A stretch of DNA of 64,000 nt from Alisma plantago-aquatica (Eukaryota > Streptophyta > Magnoliopsida > Alismatales > Alismataceae): assembly GCA_963693085.1 (NCBI GenBank), contig OY856410.1, forward strand, positions 882,991,335 through 883,055,334, in the 5' to 3' direction. Of this stretch, positions 59,666 to 64,000 are shown one piece after another (position 1 is the first letter of the stretch; each line of letters begins with the position of its first letter). The position numbers were made by a program, and so were the translations under genes. The notes under the pieces are model-generated. The model did not search any database and was not told the DNA's origin. It saw nothing but the letters and a program-made list of their open reading frames with translations.

Positions 59666-60427
59666 CATATATATGTTAATTCATGAGTGGATAATCTTCA
59701 TGTTAACTTTTTAATATTGTGCACAATCGATGGTTGTCCTTGACCATGAATCCATTTTTTATGGTGAAAATCGATGGTTGTCCTTGACCTATTTTGAGCT
59801 AATTTCTACCTTGCCTCATGATCCGATGGTTATTCCTTATGTAGAATGTTGGTTGTGTTTTGTTACTATTTTGATGGCCTCGTTATAAGCCTAGGAACCA
59901 ATAGTCATAATACTCTTATGTCTGGATGGTTGATGTGTGCATTTCATATATACTTTTTGCACATCTTCACACACATATTCAGTTCATTTTGCTCTCCATT
60001 TAGACTCTAATCATACTTAATTTTTCATCTTTTAGTGGTTTTACTTGTTACATGACTTTGACCACATGTAAACATCAAGGATGAAAAAATGAGGATAATC
60101 CAACTCAAATCTGACCTTAGTTGGATTCCCTATCGATTTGCAACTGATATAGAGTTGATCCTAAAGAAACAGATGAAGACACACTGAGTCTTTATTTGTA
60201 CACGATGTGTAACTTTTAAGGATGGGAATTCCTCCACGCAAAGCAAAGCATGGATCGTGTTTAACACATGGGCATGTAACTTTCCAGAGGCCTTCATCTC
60301 CAAACTGCTGAACAAAAGACATGTCGTGTCATCATCAAGACATGGTGTGTCCGCGCGTTCAAAAGCCAAAGTTCAATTTTCTATCTAAGTACACAGGCAT
60401 GTGTTTATTAACACACAACATGTGCCA
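59666..60427 (+). other. LTR-like remnant between X and Y
   Basis: 59720-59800 has 'atcgatggttgtccttgacc' twice, 60 bp apart. From about 59935, 'tgatgtgtgcatttcatata' and several 'acatgggcatgt' or 'cacacaacatgtgcc' words resemble the decayed CACGGGC-type repeats of Tat-group LTRs. The piece is cut at 60428 by element Y. No supported gene. Confidence 0.4.
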
Positions 60428-61107
60428 TGTTACGACCCGTGTTGAGCTTACCCTGTAAGTATGCTGTTAAACATGTGTTTAGCTGCTTTGCTAAGATATA
60501 AGCTTGCTTTTGTTAATAACATTTAAAACAGTGTTATCAGTATGATTTCATTCCTTGAGCGGGTAGAGGAGTTCACGCTTGAAAAGTTGCAAAAGAAATC
60601 ACCTTAATCGGACATATGATGTGAAAGTTATGACACTTTTGAGTTCTTGGGTTGATTTTGCAATTTACCCATTTATTAGCTTATTAACCCCACCGTTACT
60701 TTTCTTCCTTATCCCCGTTTCATTCTCACCCGATAGAACAGAACGCCAAAAGCGGCGCTCGAACAGAAGCGGTTAGGGGTGATTTTTGGGCGATCTTGCT
60801 AGCCATCGAGCTCTGCCCATCCTTCCTCCTCCGTTCTTCTCCTTTTCTCTACCTCCTTCCTTCCCCAACCTCTTGCTAGGGCGCCGGCCCACAGCTGCAG
60901 CAACAGCTTCACCAACAAGGAAGAAGAAGGTTGCGACGCCGGCCATAGGGCTGTTTAGGCGAGCTTAGCACCAAGGAAGGTGTGATTGGTCTAGTTCGTG
61001 GTTGCGTGCCTCGGTTGCAGGTGATTTGCAACGCAAATCGGTAGTTTTGCCCGTCGATTCGAGTGAAATCGACACCAGCAGGTTCGTTTTAGTTTTCAGT
61101 CTGTACG

Positions 61108-61308
61108 CGATTTGGCCGAGTTGTATTTGATTCGGCCGAGTTTCCTTAATAGGCAATCGAACAACAAACTGATCGGCCGAGTTGTATGTGATTCGGTCGA
61201 GTTTCTTTTACAGGAAATCAAACAGCAAGTTGATCGGTCGAGTTTCAAGTGGATCGGCCGAGTTGTGAAGCAATCGGCCGAGTTTCTGACCAATCGGCCG
61301 AGTTTCAG
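61108..61308. repeat. TCGGCCGAGTT repeats in the LTR of Y
   Basis: About nine copies of TCGGCCGAGTT or a one-base variant, at irregular 12-45-bp spacing. The core TCGGCCGA is a perfect 8-bp palindrome with two CG sites. Confidence 0.9.
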
Positions 61309-61734
61309 AGCTGTGAGTGGCAGTTCATTCAGAAATCATTATTTAACTCAATTTAAGTACTTCATTACTTTAGTATCAGTTGGTATAACTTCTAAACAGT
61401 TTAGCACATACAATAGTTTATTATAGATTCAATGGAACTTGAGATACGTAATATGATTGATGAAAAAGATGGAATTTCCTGTTTTACAGTTGCAATGCAT
61501 ATGCTGAATAAAGATGGTTGTTTAGCAATGAATTTGAATAAGTGGCATTGAGTCATGTTAAAAGATGACATGTGATATATATATGAGTTTTTAAGAGATG
61601 TTCAGAATGTGAAATAAGTATGAAATGTGTTTTTCCTGTTTAATTGTTTATATGTTAATCCGTTAATAGACTTAGATGCCCTAACACCGTAGAACCCCTT
61701 TGACAAGTCTACTTCTTAGGGGTGAAACTCGTGT

Positions 61735-61870
61735 TGCAACAATAACTGTGCGATGTCACGGTGGCACGAGGACAGAGAGACAATGTTCAACAACAACGCG
61801 TGCGATGTCACGGTGGCACTGGAGTAAATAGGGGTTATTCAACAACAACGCGTGCGATGTCACGGTGGTA
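61735..61870. repeat. ~53-bp repeat, three copies
   Basis: 'caacaacaacgcgtgcgatg' plus 'tcacggtggcac' recurs at about 61737, 61790 and 61842. Just downstream 'ggccgatgagcctg' is duplicated (61940-61968). Confidence 0.9.
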
Positions 61871-62779
61871 ACCCAGACCCCTGAGCCTGTGTACTCAGGT
61901 TAGAGGAGGAGTCCAGAGCACTCGATGTTAGTGCAGTGAGGCCGATGAGCCTGAAGGCCGATGAGCCTGTGGGCCCTGTAGCAGAACAGGGCTGGAAGTC
62001 AGACTTAGCATTCCCCGGGTGTGTCGCTAAGTCTTGTACGGTGGGATCGTAGTTCGCTACAGATCTTTATATGCAGAGTACACTGCATATGATTAGGGCA
62101 TAATAATATAAATATGTAATCATATAGGATCACAGTAAATTAATATATTCAAACTTTTGTGCCAATTCTATACATCTGTTTATTTGTTTAAAATATCTGT
62201 TGTTGCATAGAAATGTGATTATTATCTGCAAATCTGCTATGTCATTAAAACTGCCCTGCTTGTACTACACTTATGTTTTATTTCAATTTTTATAAACCTG
62301 ATGAGTTGTTTAGTGATAGCTAAATGAAATGCTATTCACTGAGCGAGTAGGCTCATACCTCTACTCAAACATTTTCAGGTCAGCATCAGCAACAGGAATC
62401 GGAAGGATCGTTTCATCCTAACGCCTAGCCTATAGAAGGTTTGTAGTTAGTCTAGTTAGAGGTCTCTTAGTCCTTTCCCCTCGATCCTTGGAACATGGTG
62501 TGGGTGAGAGAGAATGTGTATAAAGATGTAAATTAACTGTTATGCTTTATTTTATGTCACACAATGTAATATGTTGTAGACTTTCTTTATATTGCTAATC
62601 AGTTTAATAAAAATGCTTCCGCAGTTTGTTTAGCTTCATTTTACAACATAAATCAGATTATCTTTTTAATGTCTTTAAAATATTTAAAAACCTATGAGTG
62701 GTTTGGTTTGTGTGTAATCCCTCCGTCGCGCCCTAATATCATGTGTTGAGGTTAGTGTGAGATCGGGGTGTGACAGCTT

Positions 62780-62791
62780 TGGTATCAGAGC
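62780..62791 (+). promoter_or_regulatory. Primer-binding site of element Y
   Basis: tggtatcagagc, an exact match to the initiator Met-tRNA 3' complement used by chromoviruses, 4 bp after the LTR end. Confidence 0.9.
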
Positions 62792-62919
62792 GTAGGTTGA
62801 GTATATGAATACTCTAAGTCCATGTCTGGGGACGATAAGAGACCAATAGGATTAAGGTTTAGGTGTCTTTCTTCTATTTGTAGTTTTCTAACAGGAAATA
62901 TTGTGTTATATTATTGCAG

Positions 62920-64000
62920 ATGGCAGGGAGAGGTTATGGTCATGATGACCAGGCCGAGAGTCATGTTGGCCCTGATCCTCTGTACTTGGGTCCAGGTGGT
63001 GGTGACCACGTGGATGAAGCATCTCGTATGTATAAGATGTTTCTGGAGACCAGATAGAAGTACAAGGCTGATAGGCGAGCTTCTACTTCTATCAGCAGTA
63101 AGGATCTGATGCGATCATATGAGCTTGTAAAGAAGCTTGGTGGTACAGAATTCAGTGGTACTACAGATCCTGCAGAGGCAGATGAGTGGTGGAGACAGAT
63201 AGAGAAGGTCTTTCGCTTGATGGAGCTTCCAGAAGAGAAGAAGATTAATCACGTCGTTTATCTTCTGACAGGCGATGCAGAGTTGTGGTGGCACGGTGTG
63301 GAGGATAAGAGGAGAGGTACAGAGCTTTATTGGCAGGATTTCTCTGAAGAGTTTCATCTTAAGTTCTATCCACCTTCCTTCCTTAATGAAAAAAATCAGG
63401 CAGTTACAGAATATTAAGCAGGGGAACATGTCAGTTACTGAGTATGAAGCGCTTTTCACCCGGTTAGCGAATTTCTGTCCGCAGCTTGTTCCCGACAACA
63501 TAGAATGATGTAGAAGGTTTCAAGAAGGGCTAAGGCCAGAGATTCGGCATACAGTTTCTGCGACTAGTAGGAGGAATAGAGAGAACTTTGGTGAGTTTGT
63601 TGAGGCTGCTAGACAGGTTGAAGAATTTGTGAATGCTGACAAGGTGCCTGAGTCTAAGAAGAGATCTGCAGATTTCAGTAGAGGACAGTCCAGTAGTGGA
63701 TATAGAGGTGGAGGTAGAGGTTTCTTTTCTAAACTCGGACGTGGCTTTAGCTGTTTCAGTAGACAGAGACCTGAGGATGTTACTTCTTCTAGAAGCAGAA
63801 GGAGATACAACCTCGGGAGATGGGGCAGCGCGTCTAGTGGACAGTCTTCTGGGTCGTCAATGTCAGTGACAGGTCCCCAGAAACAAGAGATGCCGCCATG
63901 TGACAACTGTGGAAAAATACATACTGGTCCGTGTTGGGGTGCAAGTTGTTTTGTCTGCGGACAAGTAAGACATTTCAGAAAGGAATGTCCTCAACTTTGA
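62920..64000 (+). pseudogene. gag of element Y, cut by window edge
   Basis: The ATG at 62920 (MAGRGYGHDDQAE) starts the capsid frame. One TAG near 63055 precedes the core ELVKKLGGTEFSGTTDPAEA, WWRQIEKVFRLMELPEEKKI, and DAELWWHG. A frameshift near 63395, at an A run, moves the rest (KQGNMSVTEYEALFTRLANF, then EGLRPEIRHTV) to the next frame, with a stop at 63506. A Ser/Gly/Arg-rich linker leads to CDNCGKIHTGPC and the zinc knuckle CFVCGQVRHFRKEC (63947-63990). The last in-window codon is TGA. Del/Tekay gag layout; relatively few lesions, so younger than X. Confidence 0.88.

Larger units (their letters stand above)
60428..62775 (+). mobile_element. 5' LTR of element Y (chromovirus)
   Basis: Starts TGTTACGACCC and ends GGGGTGTGACA, directly followed by an initiator-Met-tRNA primer site, so the right end is firm and the left end is inferred. 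About 2.35 kb. It carries TCGGCCGAGTT repeats (61108-61308) and three copies of a ~53-bp unit (61735-61870). The 3' part has 'aatgcttccgcagtttgttt', common near the ends of such LTRs. The matching 3' LTR lies outside the window. Confidence 0.75.

Overview
The window is nuclear DNA of a flowering plant with a repeat-rich genome. It is AT-rich and almost entirely made of transposable elements. I see no intact host gene, no rRNA gene and no standard tRNA gene. The evidence for a plant is a chain of plant-type Helitrons, plant Ty3/gypsy clades (Athila and Tekay/Del chromoviruses), tRNA-derived SINEs and a nuclear copy of plastid rpoB. Nearly all coding sequence is broken by stops and frameshifts, many of them explicable as C-to-T decay of methylated DNA. 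The species cannot be named from this sequence.

Layout. 1-1044: unassigned, GC-rich towards its right end. 1045-9077: four minus-strand, non-coding Helitrons in two abutting pairs (A+B and C+D) whose target sites are 2 bp apart; a fifth, tiny plus-strand Helitron (F) sits inside C. 9078-13590: a degenerate tandem array of roughly 140-bp units, split by Helitron E (9857-12196; E carries a small MITE) and by two SINE-type insertions. 13591-14478: unassigned, purine-rich. 14479-18593: long LTR and short non-coding interior of an old Tekay-like element (O). 18594-34244: a nearly full-length Athila-type element inserted in O, with two LTRs of about 1.6 kb, PBS, gag, protease, RT, RNase H and integrase. 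It also has a 6-kb 3' region holding an ATHILA-family protein, a coiled-coil protein and two successive Ulp1/C48-like cysteine-protease domains. 34250-34493: the 3' end of O and a copia-like LTR fragment. 34494-59665: a Tekay/Del chromovirus (X) whose pol is split by a related solo LTR, which itself contains another solo LTR (carrying the plastid rpoB copy) and a minus-strand solo LTR. Its 3' LTR also holds a minus-strand LTR. 59666-60427: remnants. 60428-64000: the left LTR and gag of another chromovirus (Y), cut by the window edge.

How the parts fit. Target-site duplications give an order of events: GAAAG (39750/51469), CCCAA (39938/45130), CTTAT (49869/51260) and an imperfect ggtag/agtag (18589/34245). 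The most unusual item is the Athila-type element. Downstream of integrase it repeats its own LTR promoter design (CG-rich palindromic repeats followed by TATAAATA) directly ahead of the 3' gene block. That suggests separate transcription of the ATHILA-domain and Ulp1-like proteins.
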